This document shows positions 18,252 through 27,239 of a stretch of 64,000 nucleotides of DNA, piece after piece (position 1 is the stretch's first letter; every line of letters begins with the position of its first letter). The position numbers were made by a program, and so were the translations under genes. The notes under the pieces are model-generated. The model was given only the letters and a program-made list of their open reading frames with translations, did not search any database and was not told the DNA's origin. Origin of the DNA: Lewinella sp. JB7. Its GTDB lineage: Bacteria > Bacteroidota > Bacteroidia > Chitinophagales > Saprospiraceae. Location: the NCBI RefSeq assembly GCF_024297185.1, contig NZ_JANCTD010000002.1, positions 62,001 through 126,000 on the forward strand. Direction: 5' to 3'.

Positions 18252-18370
18252 TGGGGTTTCTTTATCTCGGTGTAATGATAAGGACCGGTCCCGGGAATAA
18301 AAAAGGATGCCTACACCACTCCGCCACCCCGCGTATTCCGGACGATACCAGTACTGACGCTCGGGGACTG

Positions 18371-18628
18371 CTACTCGTTCGCGAGTACCCGCTCCCGGAT
18401 CTTGGCCAGTTGGTCGCGGAGCCAGGTATCCAGGTTGCGGTACCAGTCCAGGTGGGGGGAGTGCTCACTGCAGGCGATGCACTGAGTGTCGTGAAACTGC
18501 TTCCGGCAATTCGGACAAATTGCCGTGGTTTCGAACGTATCGAAGCGTGCGTGACACCGGTCGCAGTGCCAGTAGGGGCGACCGTCCGGTTCCCAGGCGC
18601 ATTTGGGGCAGGCAATGTTTACTTCCAT
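18371..18628 (-). CDS. Small zinc-ribbon protein
   Basis: The 85-aa product carries four CxxC pairs in a short span: ACPKCAW, WHCDRCHARF, AICPNCRKQF and QCIACSEH. These can form two treble-clef or zinc-ribbon sites. The C-terminus is a short amphipathic helix (WLRDQLAKIRERVLANE). The function is not recognisable; such proteins are often RNA-binding or act as small adaptors. The ATG at 18628 is chosen because the first ribbon starts a few residues later; an ATG six bases upstream is equally possible. It lies between ilvA and the AddA-like gene, all on the minus strand. Confidence 0.7.
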   Translation of the reverse strand: MEVNIACPKCAWEPDGRPYWHCDRCHARFDTFETTAICPNCRKQFHDTQCIACSEHSPHLDWYRNLDTWLRDQLAKIRERVLANE

Positions 18629-18709
18629 GTACATGGTACACCCGATAGCCATACGGAGTTCCGGAGGGGCACCATAAATCGGTCGCCTGCCGAAGAGCTG
18701 AAACATCGC

Positions 18710-19966
18710 TCAGATCAACATCTCGAACAGGATGGGCTGGTCGTTGAGGTGTTCGTACCGCAGTTTACGCTTATCCATCCGTTCCAGGAGCAATTCGAAG
18801 TCGCCGCGCGCGCCGAGTTGAATGCCCACCAGGGCGGGGCCCATGGCGCGATTGTGCTTTTTCGTGTATTCGAAGTGAGTAATGTCATCTTCGGGGCCCA
18901 GAACGTCGAGAAAGTCGCGAAGCGCCCCCGACCGCTGCGGAAATTCCACGATGAAGTAGTGTTTTAGTCCCGCATACATCAGGGCTCGCTCCTGAATCTC
19001 GGGGGTACGGGTAATGTCATTGTTCCCGCCGCTGACGACGCAGACGATGTGCTGCCCGCTCAGGTCTCCTAACTGATCGAGTACCGCAATCGAAAGGGCT
19101 CCGGCGGGCTCCACCACCAGGCCGTCCTCGTTGTACAGGTCCAGCATCACGCCGCAGACCTTCCCCTCGTCCACCAGTTCGATCCGCTCGAAGGTTTCGC
19201 GGACGATGGGGAAGTTGTTAGTCCCGACCCGCCGCACCGCCGCGCCGTCGACGAAACTGTCAATCTTGTCCAGGGTGACGATCTTGCCCTGCCGGATGCT
19301 GTCGTACATGGCCGGCGCCCCGCTGGGTTCCACGCCGATGAGGCGGGTCTGGGGACTCAGCTGCCGGAATACGCTGCCGACGCCGGCGCTCAATCCGCCC
19401 CCGCCTACGGCCATCACAACGAGATCGACGGGCCGGGTCGCGGCGTCAAGGATCTCCAGCCCTACGGTACCCTGTCCCGCGATGGTCTTGGGATCGTCGA
19501 AGGGGTGCACGTAGGTGAGGCCACGCTCCTGCGCCACGCGCATCGATTCGGAGTAGGCGTCGTCGTAAGTATCTCCGATCAGCACGACTTCCACGTAGTC
19601 CCCGCCGAACATGCGCACTTTGCGCACCTTCTGGGAAGGAGTGACGACGGGCATGAAGATGACCCCGTTCACCTGCATCGCGTTGCAGGCGTAAGCGAGT
19701 CCCTGGGCGTGATTTCCGGCGCTGGCACACACCACTCCGCGGTCGCGCTCGGCCTTGCTCAGGGAAGCCATCTTGTTGTAGCTGCCCCGGATCTTGTAGC
19801 TGCGTACTTCCTGCAGGTCCTCCCGTTTCAGGTAAATATCGGCGTTGTAGAGCTTGCTCAAGCGGGTACTGCGCATCAGTGGGGTCTCGAGCGCTACCCC
19901 ACGCAACTGGTGCCGGGCCTTAATCACCTCCTCTACGCTGATGAGTTTGACGTCAGTATCTACCAT
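18710..19966 (-). CDS. ilvA: Threonine ammonia-lyase (threonine dehydratase)
   Basis: IlvA deaminates threonine to 2-oxobutanoate, the first committed step to isoleucine. The PLP lysine is Lys58 in VRSYKIRGSYNKM, and the phosphate-binding glycine loop is VVMAVGGGGLSAGVGSVF. Other fold-type II signatures are VVCASAGNHAQGLAYA and IVCVVSGGNNDITR. The C-terminal 90 residues form an ACT-like regulatory domain (KHYFIVEFPQRSGALRDFLD), so feedback control by isoleucine is plausible. The length is 418 aa. The ATG at 19966 is chosen because the -7-like TACCTTTA sits only four bases before it and the upstream reading frame is not conserved-looking. Confidence 0.93.
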   Translation of the reverse strand: MVDTDVKLISVEEVIKARHQLRGVALETPLMRSTRLSKLYNADIYLKREDLQEVRSYKIRGSYNKMASLSKAERDRGVVCASAGNHAQGLAYACNAMQVNGVIFMPVVTPSQKVRKVRMFGGDYVEVVLIGDTYDDAYSESMRVAQERGLTYVHPFDDPKTIAGQGTVGLEILDAATRPVDLVVMAVGGGGLSAGVGSVFRQLSPQTRLIGVEPSGAPAMYDSIRQGKIVTLDKIDSFVDGAAVRRVGTNNFPIVRETFERIELVDEGKVCGVMLDLYNEDGLVVEPAGALSIAVLDQLGDLSGQHIVCVVSGGNNDITRTPEIQERALMYAGLKHYFIVEFPQRSGALRDFLDVLGPEDDITHFEYTKKHNRAMGPALVGIQLGARGDFELLLERMDKRKLRYEHLNDQPILFEMLI

Positions 19967-19970
19967 ACGG

Positions 19971-19978
19971 TAAAGGTA
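19971..19978 (-). promoter_or_regulatory. Probable -7 promoter element of ilvA
   Basis: Read on the minus strand this is TACCTTTA, seven of eight to TAnnTTTG, ending four bases before the ilvA ATG. If used, the transcript would begin at or very near the start codon (leaderless). Confidence 0.35.
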
Positions 19979-20145
19979 CTTCACGTCATTGTTTAAACGG
20001 GCGGGGCCGCGGGAGCAAAGAAGGCCACGATGTAGAACACTTTGCGGCGGGTAGCCCACAAGTACTCCTTAAGCACGCCGGCAGCGGAAGGGGCAGGGCG
20101 GGCCGACGTCACCGGTATTAAACACATCCGGCTTAACTTCCGGAC

Positions 20146-21084
20146 ATGAAGCATCCGGAAATCCTCTGCGTAGGCGAACTACTCGTCGACCTTCTCAGCA
20201 CCGAGTATGCTCCGGACTTCCGATCCGCGGATACCTACCGGCGGTACGCCGGTGGCAGTCCCGCCAACCTGGCGATGAACCTGGCGAGGCTGGGACAGTC
20301 CGTCGGCCTGGTGGCTACCGTCGGCGACGACGACGCCGGCGAGCTGCTACGCGAAGCGGTCGCCGATACCGGCTGCGACGTATCGCTGATCGCCACCGCC
20401 CCCGACCCCACGACGCTCATTCTGGTCACGAAATCCCGGCAGGTCAGCAACTTCGAGGCCTACCGTTCGGCGGATAAGTACATCGCACCGGAACAGTTCC
20501 CCGAAGATTACCTGGCCGAATGCCGACTGTTTCACACGACCGCCTTCGCCCTCAGCCGGCAACCCGCCCGCGGCTCGATCATGGCCGCCGCCGCCCGGGT
20601 GGCCGCCGCCGGCGGACGGCTGAGCATCGACGTCAACTACGCCGCCAAGATCTGGCCCAACCGCCTGGAGGCCTTGTGGGTGATCAGTAAGTACATCGCC
20701 CTGGGAGGGGAGGGCGCGGGAACGCTCGTCAAGTGCAGCGAAGTAGACTACGAACGCCTGTTCGACGAACCCGTGGAGGAGGTAGCGGAAGCCGCCGGTA
20801 GTATCCTGGACCTCGGCGCGGGCGTCGTGTGTCTGACGCTGGGAGCACGCGGGAGCTACGTCGTCAGCGAAGCGGGATCGTTCGCGACCCCGGCGCGGCC
20901 GGTCGAGGTAGTAGACACGACCGGTGCCGGCGATGCCTTCTGGTCTGGATTTTTGGCGGGCTACGTCAATAAACTGGACTGGGAAGATTGCGCCCTACGC
21001 GGGCGGGCAATGGCCGAGCAAAAATTGACGACCGATGGCCCCCTTACCACAGCGATTAGCCTGGACGAATTACGCCCTGAATAG
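20146..21084 (+). CDS. PfkB family carbohydrate kinase (fructokinase-like)
   Basis: The 312-aa protein has both PfkB signatures: the N-terminal RRYAGGSPANLAMNLARLG and the C-terminal VVDTTGAGDAFWSGFLAGY with the catalytic Asp in DTTGAGD. It would phosphorylate a sugar or sugar-like substrate with ATP in the cytoplasm. Fructokinase is the nearest type by overall look (ICVGELLVDLL, CLTLGARGSYV), but ketodeoxygluconate kinase cannot be excluded. It stands alone between divergent ilvA and the rimM gene, so context does not fix the substrate. Confidence 0.85.
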   Translation: MKHPEILCVGELLVDLLSTEYAPDFRSADTYRRYAGGSPANLAMNLARLGQSVGLVATVGDDDAGELLREAVADTGCDVSLIATAPDPTTLILVTKSRQVSNFEAYRSADKYIAPEQFPEDYLAECRLFHTTAFALSRQPARGSIMAAAARVAAAGGRLSIDVNYAAKIWPNRLEALWVISKYIALGGEGAGTLVKCSEVDYERLFDEPVEEVAEAAGSILDLGAGVVCLTLGARGSYVVSEAGSFATPARPVEVVDTTGAGDAFWSGFLAGYVNKLDWEDCALRGRAMAEQKLTTDGPLTTAISLDELRPE

Positions 21085-21102
21085 CGTCCGGCCACGGCCG
21101 AT

Positions 21103-21110
21103 TACCTTTG
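21103..21110 (+). promoter_or_regulatory. -7 promoter element of rimM
   Basis: TACCTTTG is an exact TAnnTTTG match, 62 bases before the rimM ATG and just after the stop of the PfkB gene, suggesting rimM has its own promoter. Confidence 0.45.
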
Positions 21111-21172
21111 CTGCCGCAGGCTCCGCATAGATACCGGACCCGCGTCCCCGCCACCCTAAAATTCAGGCAGTT

Positions 21173-21679
21173 ATGGAACTGGTACAGATCGGCACGACCG
21201 GCCGCCCCCACGGAATCCGGGGTGAACTTACGGTCTACGTCGATGAAGGATACGAAGACGACCTGGCGCTCGCCCGGGCCGTGCTCATCGGCGAGAGACC
21301 CATTCCTTACTTTCTGGAACGCTTCCGGCAGGGCGGAAAACTAACCGTCAAGCTGGAAACCTTCGACACCCGTGAACAGGTAGCCCTACTCGCCAACCAA
21401 CCCCTGTTGTTGCCCGCCGATCAGGTGAGCGAACAGCCGGAAGAAGCCGATACGCCCTGGGACGAGGTGATCGGATACACGATCGAGGCGGAGGGGTATC
21501 CACGGCTGGGGCCCATCGAGGGCATCGTGGACCTGCCGGAGCACTACCTCGCCGAGATCACCCACGCAGATAAGCCGGTGTACATTCCGCTCCACCCCGA
21601 TCTCGTTATCGGGGTGCGCGAGGAGGAGTCCGTGCTCGTTATGGATCTGCCGCTGGGACTGCTGGAGCTTAACGCTTAA
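21173..21679 (+). CDS. rimM: Ribosome maturation factor RimM
   Basis: RimM assists maturation of the 30S subunit head and binds ribosomal protein S19. The 168-aa chain begins with the RimM N-terminal barrel (LVQIGTTGRPHGIRGELTVYV) and ends with a PRC-barrel half (ADKPVYIPLHPDLVIGV and VLVMDLPLGLLEL). Length is normal. In many bacteria rimM sits with rpsP and trmD; here neither is adjacent. The last 11 bases overlap the 3' end of the convergent T9SS cargo gene. Confidence 0.9.
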   Translation: MELVQIGTTGRPHGIRGELTVYVDEGYEDDLALARAVLIGERPIPYFLERFRQGGKLTVKLETFDTREQVALLANQPLLLPADQVSEQPEEADTPWDEVIGYTIEAEGYPRLGPIEGIVDLPEHYLAEITHADKPVYIPLHPDLVIGVREEESVLVMDLPLGLLELNA

Positions 21680-22664
21680 CGACCTTCCCCGACTGGCGCC
21701 CCTCCGGTCCGTCCAGGTGGTACACGTAAATGCCGGTAGGTAGATCGCCGACTTCCCACCGAACGTCCACCCGACCGCTCGGCCGGGAGTAGGGGGAAGA
21801 GCGCAAACGCCGCCCGGTCAGATCCGTCAGGTGTACGGTGTAGTCTCCCGGAGCGTGAGCCTGGAAGGATAGAGTCAAATCGTTCGCTACCGGGTTCGGA
21901 GCCAGGGTGACGCCGTAGTCCGCCACCGTGGGATTACGTAAGGAGGTCGTGATACTTTCGACCGCTACGTAAACGGGGATCTCCAGGTCGGCTGAGTAAT
22001 AATCGGCGAAGGTACCGAAGACCAGGCCCGAGGTGGTGGCCGTCACCTGCACGAGATTGTCGCCGTCCCCGCAGCCTACCGCGGTGCCGTAGAGCCCTAC
22101 GAACTGGATGGCGGTATCGGAGTAGGTGTTGGAGAAATCGATTCCGATAAGAAAACTGTCGTTGTCGACCGTGACCGGTTCGGAGAACGTAAATTCGGTG
22201 AAGCGAATAAAACCGCCGGTAGTGTCGCGGTTAAAGTCGCGTACCTGTAGCGAGTCGCTGGCGCCCAGGTAAGCGGTGGGGCGCCCGTCATCGTCCACTT
22301 CACTAAACACGACCGCGCGCAAGTAGATGTCCAGCGCCGCGCTGTCGGCCAGCACGAAGGGTACCTGGATCGACGTGACCTGGAAGGATGAAGAGCTGGG
22401 GTGTACGATCCGCTGCAACTGGGCCACGTCGCCGTAGATGTTACTGCCGATGAGGTAGCCGGTGTCCTGTACGAAGTAGGGGGAGATGCTGCGGGCGCAG
22501 TTTTCCAGTAGAACCGCCGGGAATAAGGTATCGGCGACGGCCTTTGCGGCCCGTGCCTGACGGGCGGGAATGCGGGCCTCGCCGGGTGCGGGAGTGCTTC
22601 CCCGTTGGGAGAAGAGCAGGACGGGAAGAGCCAGCAGTAGGGGGAGGAGTAGTGTTTTCATCAT
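21669..22664 (-). CDS. T9SS type A sorting-domain protein, secreted, unknown function
   Basis: A signal peptide (MKTLLLPLLLALPVLLFSQ) leads a 331-aa protein. The C-terminal 80 residues form a type A sorting domain: VTLAPNPVANDLTLSF, YTVHLTDLTGRRLRS, LPTGIYVYHLDG and the basic end GKVVKR. Such domains direct cargo through the type IX secretion system, after which they are removed. The middle (residues about 40-240) is beta-rich with acidic, Asp-rich turns and no family I recognise. The product is expected at the cell surface or outside the cell. Its 3' end overlaps convergent rimM by 11 bases. Confidence 0.8.
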   Translation of the reverse strand: MMKTLLLPLLLALPVLLFSQRGSTPAPGEARIPARQARAAKAVADTLFPAVLLENCARSISPYFVQDTGYLIGSNIYGDVAQLQRIVHPSSSSFQVTSIQVPFVLADSAALDIYLRAVVFSEVDDDGRPTAYLGASDSLQVRDFNRDTTGGFIRFTEFTFSEPVTVDNDSFLIGIDFSNTYSDTAIQFVGLYGTAVGCGDGDNLVQVTATTSGLVFGTFADYYSADLEIPVYVAVESITTSLRNPTVADYGVTLAPNPVANDLTLSFQAHAPGDYTVHLTDLTGRRLRSSPYSRPSGRVDVRWEVGDLPTGIYVYHLDGPEGRQSGKVVKR

Positions 22665-22695
22665 GCGGGAAGGTTTGCGGGGCGTGTTCGTTATA

Positions 22696-22719
22696 GGAAC
22701 AAGATCGTCCGATTGTTCC
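22696..22719. repeat. Inverted repeat upstream of the T9SS cargo gene
   Basis: GGAACAA at 22696-22702 and TTGTTCC at 22713-22719 form a perfect 7-bp stem around a 10-base loop. It lies 32 bases before the start of the minus-strand T9SS cargo gene. No T-run follows on either strand, so an operator or 5'-UTR structure is more likely than a terminator. Confidence 0.45.
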
Positions 22720-22761
22720 TCCCGGCAAAGACTTTATTGTCCCTTAAGGAAACTTTGTGTC

Positions 22762-23349
22762 TCATTTCCGGTACGCGGCCATCTGGCGGGCAATGTATTT
22801 GCCGATGATGTCGAACTCGAGGTTCACCCGGCTTCCCGCGCGGAGCTCCCGGAAATTGGTGTGCTCGTAGGTGTACGGAATGATAGCTACCCGGAAAGTA
22901 TCGTGGGTTGGCTCCACGACCGTCAGGCTGACGCCGTTGACGCACACGCTGCCCTTATCGACCAGCAGATCGTCGGTATCGTAGCGGAAGGTATAGTACC
23001 AACTACCCCCGCTTCCCTCGACGTCGGTACAGACGCCTACCGTATCCACGTGACCCTGCACGATGTGCCCGTCCAGCCGGGCGCCGGCCTGCATGGCGCG
23101 TTCCAAATTGATGCGCCCGCCGACTTCCCAGTCGCCGAGGCGGGTGCGCTGGAGCGTCTCCCGGATGGCGGTGACGGTATGGGTGCCCGATTCCATCCCC
23201 ACGACCGTAAGGCAAACCCCGTCGTGGGCCAGACTCTGATCGATTTTCAGTTCGTCGCTGAGCGGACTGCGTACGGTGAAGTGTACGTTGTCCCGATCGC
23301 GTTCGATGTGAGCGACGGTACCGGCCGCTTCAATGATTCCTGTAAACAT
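22762..23349 (-). CDS. ribE: Riboflavin synthase, alpha subunit
   Basis: This enzyme dismutates two 6,7-dimethyl-8-ribityllumazine molecules to riboflavin and a pyrimidinedione. Two internal lumazine-binding repeats are clear: MFTGIIEAAGTVAHIE with HDGVCLTVV in the first, and LDGHIVQGHVDTVG with VNGVSLTVV in the second. The 195-aa length is normal and the start MFTGIIE is invariant in the family. It ends the pathway that feeds the RibF domain encoded at 5.3 kb, though the genes are far apart. It follows the minus-strand GH31 gene with a 29-base gap. Confidence 0.95.
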   Translation of the reverse strand: MFTGIIEAAGTVAHIERDRDNVHFTVRSPLSDELKIDQSLAHDGVCLTVVGMESGTHTVTAIRETLQRTRLGDWEVGGRINLERAMQAGARLDGHIVQGHVDTVGVCTDVEGSGGSWYYTFRYDTDDLLVDKGSVCVNGVSLTVVEPTHDTFRVAIIPYTYEHTNFRELRAGSRVNLEFDIIGKYIARQMAAYRK

Positions 23350-23378
23350 GCTGCGTTGATTCCCGCGTCGAGTGGTGG

Positions 23379-25907
23379 CTACTCGATGGTGACGGTAGTG
23401 AAGTTTATGGGCACAACAACCGAAGCCCCCCGCCGGTCGAAACGCAGCGCGTGGGGCAGCTCCCGGCCATCCACGACCACCCGACCCGGAGCGTGGCGCA
23501 GGCCAACCAGGCGAACGTCGGCGTGGCGGAAGTTGACGTTGAAGTCACCCTCCGTACGCTGCGTCAGGGTGATCCGGTTGCCCTCCCGCCGGGTACTGAA
23601 GTGGCGTTCGCTGTACTGTCCGGCCTGGTGCCCGTAACCCTCGCCGGCGTCCCAGTAGAGCATGCTTTCTCCGCAATCGGCTACGAAAACCGTCAGTTGC
23701 AGCGTGTCCAAATCGCTGAGTTGGCCGGTATGCTGCACCGGAGCTACGGTAGGTAGGATGGCGCCGGCCCGTACGAAGATGGGCATCCGGTCCGGGCGCA
23801 GGCGCACGCGAATCTTTCGGTGACCCGCGTAGTGGTTGCCGGTCCAGTAGCTGTACCATTCCCCCCGGGGTAGGTACACTTGCTGGGACTTGAGTCCGGG
23901 TTCTACCACCGGACAGACGAGCAGGTCTTCCCCGGCCAAAAACTGATCGCCGTACTTGCGACATTGGGGGTCCAGCTGGTCGTAGAAGAACAGGTTCCGC
24001 AGTACGGGCATCCCCGTAATTACGTGCCGGCGGAAGGCCGAATAGAGGTAGGGGAGTAAGCGATACCGAAGTTCGATGGCCCGGCGGTTGTGCTCGGTAT
24101 GTACGCCGCCGTGGACCCAGGGCTCCTGATCCTGCCGGTCGTTTTGCTCCGCCTTCTGTACTTCCTCCGTCTCGGTCTCGGCCGCTCCGTCCGTATTGTT
24201 GCCCATACTGTGCACGCGCATCAGGGGGTGGAAAACGGCCAGTTGCAGCCAACGGGTGAGCAGCTCGGGAGTCGGGTCGTCCACGAAGCCCCCGATGTCG
24301 GTGCCGACGAAGCTGAAGCCGCTGATGGAAAGGCGTAGACACTGACGGTTGGCGAGTGCCAGGTGCTCCCAACTGGCGATATTATCCCCCGTCCACAGCG
24401 ATGCGTAGCGCTGTCCGCCGCTGAAGCTGGCGCGGGCGAGGAGGAAGGGCCGCTTCGCCGGTTGTAGTTTTTTCAGCCCGTCGAAGGTAGCGCGGGCCAT
24501 CTGCATCCCGTAGATGTTGTGGGCCTTCTTGTGGTCGCCGGTGAGCCCATCGTAGTCGTGGCGCACGTCGGGGGGGAAAGTGAGGGCGTTGACTTTGAAC
24601 ATGGCCGGCTCGTTCATGTCGTTCCAGAAGCCGCTGACGCCGTGGTCTACGTACAGCCGGCGGTAGAGGGTGCCCCACCAGTCGCGGACGCGGGGATTGG
24701 TGTAATCCGGCCACACGCATTCGGCGGGCCAGACCGGCCCCACCATTTGTTCGCCCGTACTCCGACGGCAGAAGGCGTCGCGCTCCACGCCCTGTCGGTA
24801 CACGTGGTAGTCCTCATCCACGCGGATGCCCGGATCGATCATTACGACGGTGTGAAAACCATCCTTTCTCAGGTCCGCGATCATTCCCTTCGGGTCGGGG
24901 AAGTATTCCTCGTTCCAGGTGAAGCAGCGGTAGCCATCCATGTAGTCGATGTCGAGGTAGACGGCGTCGCAGGGGATGTTCTTTTCCCGGAAGGTGGCGG
25001 CCAGCTCCCTTACCCGACTTTCCGGATAGTAACTCCACCGGCACTGGTGATAGCCCAGGGTCCAGAGGGCCGGCAGCTCGGGCACTCCCGTTAGTTGCGC
25101 GTACCGGCGCGCGACTTCATCCAACCGTGGACCGTTGATGAAGTAGTAGTCAAAAGCCCCGCCGGCGGTCCAGACGGTGGCCAGCCCGTCGCGGTTGCTG
25201 TTGAAGTCGAAGTGGCTCCGGTACCCGTTATCGACGAAGATCCCGTAGCCATGTCCTTCCCGCAGCCCGTAAAAAAAGGGGACGGTGCGGTAGAGTGCAT
25301 CACGCTCCCGTCCGTAAGCGAAGGAGTCGCTGTTCCAGTTTTCGAAGCAACGTCCGTTGAGGTCCGTATCCCACGCCTTATCCCCCAGACCGTAAAACCC
25401 CTCGTGGCGGTCGGTGGTAAACTGGAGGCGCATCTGGTCGAGCCCGTGCATCAGAGTATGGCGCGCGTAGAAGGGAGCGGCGTATTCGTGCAGGACCAAG
25501 CCGCTTTCCCGGTCGGTGACGCGCACGGAGGCATCGGCCCGGGCCACCCGCACTTCCAGGGTAGTTGTTTGCAGCAGGTAGCCTTCCTCGCTCTCCTTCA
25601 GGCTCGGCTTCACCTCCGCGGGACGGGCGTCCGCGTCGCGGGCGTAGCTGAAGTCCGCTTCCGGTTCGCCGTAGGTATACGTAAAGCGGATAAGGTCATC
25701 GTGCCATACTTCGAGGCGCAGGTGTACTTCGCCGCTACCACTGATGGTAAATTGTTGCGGCGTGGTTTGCTCGATTCCCGCTACTTTTCCCACGTGGTGG
25801 GTGTAGTAGACGTCGTCGTAACGAAGGGTACTGACGGCATCGCCCGCGTAGACGACGTTGGGCTCGGTTTCGTAGGGAAGCCTAACCGTTTGCTTTAACT
25901 TGGCCAT
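23379..25907 (-). CDS. Glycoside hydrolase family 31 alpha-glucosidase
   Basis: The 842-aa enzyme has the GH31 plan: an N-terminal beta-sandwich, a (beta/alpha)8 barrel and distal C-terminal beta domains. The catalytic nucleophile is the Asp in GFWNDMNEPAMF (about residue 427), and SLWTGDNIASWEHL (about residue 504) holds the acid/base Asp. Other hallmarks are LPALWTLGYHQCRWSYYPE, VYLDIDYMDGYRCFTW and FSFVGTDIGGF. It would remove alpha-linked glucosyl residues. No signal peptide is seen (MAKLKQTVRLPYETEP), so a cytoplasmic location is likely. The ATG at 25907 is preferred to one nine bases upstream, without strong evidence. Confidence 0.92.
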   Translation of the reverse strand: MAKLKQTVRLPYETEPNVVYAGDAVSTLRYDDVYYTHHVGKVAGIEQTTPQQFTISGSGEVHLRLEVWHDDLIRFTYTYGEPEADFSYARDADARPAEVKPSLKESEEGYLLQTTTLEVRVARADASVRVTDRESGLVLHEYAAPFYARHTLMHGLDQMRLQFTTDRHEGFYGLGDKAWDTDLNGRCFENWNSDSFAYGRERDALYRTVPFFYGLREGHGYGIFVDNGYRSHFDFNSNRDGLATVWTAGGAFDYYFINGPRLDEVARRYAQLTGVPELPALWTLGYHQCRWSYYPESRVRELAATFREKNIPCDAVYLDIDYMDGYRCFTWNEEYFPDPKGMIADLRKDGFHTVVMIDPGIRVDEDYHVYRQGVERDAFCRRSTGEQMVGPVWPAECVWPDYTNPRVRDWWGTLYRRLYVDHGVSGFWNDMNEPAMFKVNALTFPPDVRHDYDGLTGDHKKAHNIYGMQMARATFDGLKKLQPAKRPFLLARASFSGGQRYASLWTGDNIASWEHLALANRQCLRLSISGFSFVGTDIGGFVDDPTPELLTRWLQLAVFHPLMRVHSMGNNTDGAAETETEEVQKAEQNDRQDQEPWVHGGVHTEHNRRAIELRYRLLPYLYSAFRRHVITGMPVLRNLFFYDQLDPQCRKYGDQFLAGEDLLVCPVVEPGLKSQQVYLPRGEWYSYWTGNHYAGHRKIRVRLRPDRMPIFVRAGAILPTVAPVQHTGQLSDLDTLQLTVFVADCGESMLYWDAGEGYGHQAGQYSERHFSTRREGNRITLTQRTEGDFNVNFRHADVRLVGLRHAPGRVVVDGRELPHALRFDRRGASVVVPINFTTVTIE

Positions 25908-25924
25908 GGGCCGCAAGGTATAGC

Positions 25925-26884
25925 TTAGTCGTTCAACGACCAGTCGTACTCCAAAAAGTGCAGTTCTTTTCCGGCCGGAATATCGGTCGTCAGGTACTGA
26001 TTAAGGTAGTCTTTGACATCACCGAAATCCTGGGCGTACCAGTCAAAGAGGGGAGAAACCCGCACGACGGCTTCCTGGGTCACGTTAAATTTTTCGTCGT
26101 TGATGAAGCTGCGGGTCCGCGTTTCCAGCATTTGCTCCAGATTGGATGCGGTGTAGGCCCGGTTGGCGAGCGGCGGGCAACTTTCGGCGGCGCACACCAG
26201 GGCGAAGTGAATGCGGGGTTCCTTGAAGGTAGGCCGGATGATTTCGTGCTCGATCTGGTTGAGGCTGTACGTCTTTGTCCCCAGCTTGATCCACCGCTTA
26301 TCCCAGGGCTGGTCGATGTCGCGAATACTCTTGACGGGCCAGTTGTCCAAAATCAGTTTCACCGTGTAGGCATTGTACGCATTGATCCAGTAGGCCAGCG
26401 CCTCCGCCGACGACCAGCTCTTACCGGGTGTTTTTTTCGCGAGGAGATCAAGGTACGCGTCGAGTTGGGCGGAGTTTTGGCTGAACCCCACGTAGTCGAC
26501 CCGACCGGACGGCGATACGTGGCGACGTAAAAGGGCATCCCAGCTTTCGTGATTCGGGGCATCGCTGGCGGGGCGGGGGGGAGTAGCGGCCGTACTCGCG
26601 GAGGGCGGGGCCGCGGGTGCGGGGTTGGTGGGGGCCGGAGGCGCAACGGGGGTGGGTGATTTTACCGGTGCCTTGACGACCGGTTTTTCGGTTTGGGGAA
26701 GCGCTTCTTCCACCGGGGCATCCGGATTGCTCTGCAGCGTGTGCTCGATCTGGTCACTGGCGACGGTATCGGCCGTGGCGGCCACCGGCGTAATGGACTG
26801 CGGGGACGGCGTGGAGTCCGGCGGGCCGTCGGCGCAAGCGGATAGGAGCAGGAGCAATACGGCAACGGAAAGGGGCAAAGTCAT
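25925..26884 (-). CDS. DUF547 domain lipoprotein
   Basis: The product (319 aa) has a lipoprotein signal MTLPLSVAVLLLLLSACADG with the Cys at residue 17. A Pro/Ala/Thr-rich linker follows to about residue 115, then a DUF547 domain (WDALLRRHVSPSGRVDYVGF, YWINAYNAYTVKLILDNWP, PRIHFALVCAAESCPPLAN, YFLEYDW-like end). DUF547 is widespread and resembles papain-like folds; its role is unproven. It would be anchored to the periplasmic side of a membrane. The ATG at 26884 is chosen because it begins the lipoprotein signal; the upstream in-frame ATG at 26938 adds an unsuitable basic stretch. Confidence 0.8.
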   Translation of the reverse strand: MTLPLSVAVLLLLLSACADGPPDSTPSPQSITPVAATADTVASDQIEHTLQSNPDAPVEEALPQTEKPVVKAPVKSPTPVAPPAPTNPAPAAPPSASTAATPPRPASDAPNHESWDALLRRHVSPSGRVDYVGFSQNSAQLDAYLDLLAKKTPGKSWSSAEALAYWINAYNAYTVKLILDNWPVKSIRDIDQPWDKRWIKLGTKTYSLNQIEHEIIRPTFKEPRIHFALVCAAESCPPLANRAYTASNLEQMLETRTRSFINDEKFNVTQEAVVRVSPLFDWYAQDFGDVKDYLNQYLTTDIPAGKELHFLEYDWSLND

Positions 26885-26973
26885 TGGTGGGGGGCATCGA
26901 TTGATGCATGAACGTAGGTGGCGGGGGCGGGAGTTCATTGCCGTGCACCCTGCCGTCCGGTCAGGGACCGACG

Positions 26974-27027
26974 AAAAAAAGGCCCGCGCCAGGGGCGCGG
27001 ACCGTACAATAAAGCTTTCTAACTACC
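26974..27027 (-). terminator. Hairpin terminator with upstream 13-nt box (element A)
   Basis: On the minus strand a 10-bp GC-rich stem (26981-26990 with 26994-27003, three-base loop, one G-U pair) is followed by seven T (26974-26980). Eleven bases before the stem lies the box GGTAGTTAGAAAG (27015-27027), which recurs exactly in element B. It lies 90 bases upstream of the DUF547 start and would stop transcripts coming from the gene-poor region. Confidence 0.65.
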
Positions 27028-27239
27028 ATAATAACAAAAAGTTACGGCGCCAATTGCCGTTAAAAAACTATCCAAGGATCACAATTGCTGCATATTGCAA
27101 TCAATTGTCTTAACCTTTACTTGCGGGGCTAATGGAAGAGTCTGGAGTAAAATATCTTGCGGGTTTCGGTGATATATGGATAACGAGGAAGGGTAGCCGG
27201 ACATGCCCACATCTTCGTGGGGTAGATCGCATTTTCCAG

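Noticed and set aside
18305-18333. Minus-strand sequence resembling the D-arm of a tRNA (GGTGGCGGAGTGGTGTAGGC).
   Set aside because: No anticodon stem, T-arm or acceptor pairing follows; the next bases are a T-run. At most it is a remnant or a chance match.
20000-20080. Short minus-strand frame upstream of ilvA encoding a basic, hydrophobic peptide (about 27 residues, GTG start).
   Set aside because: There is no ATG, no promoter beyond that of ilvA itself, and no conservation can be judged; too short to call.
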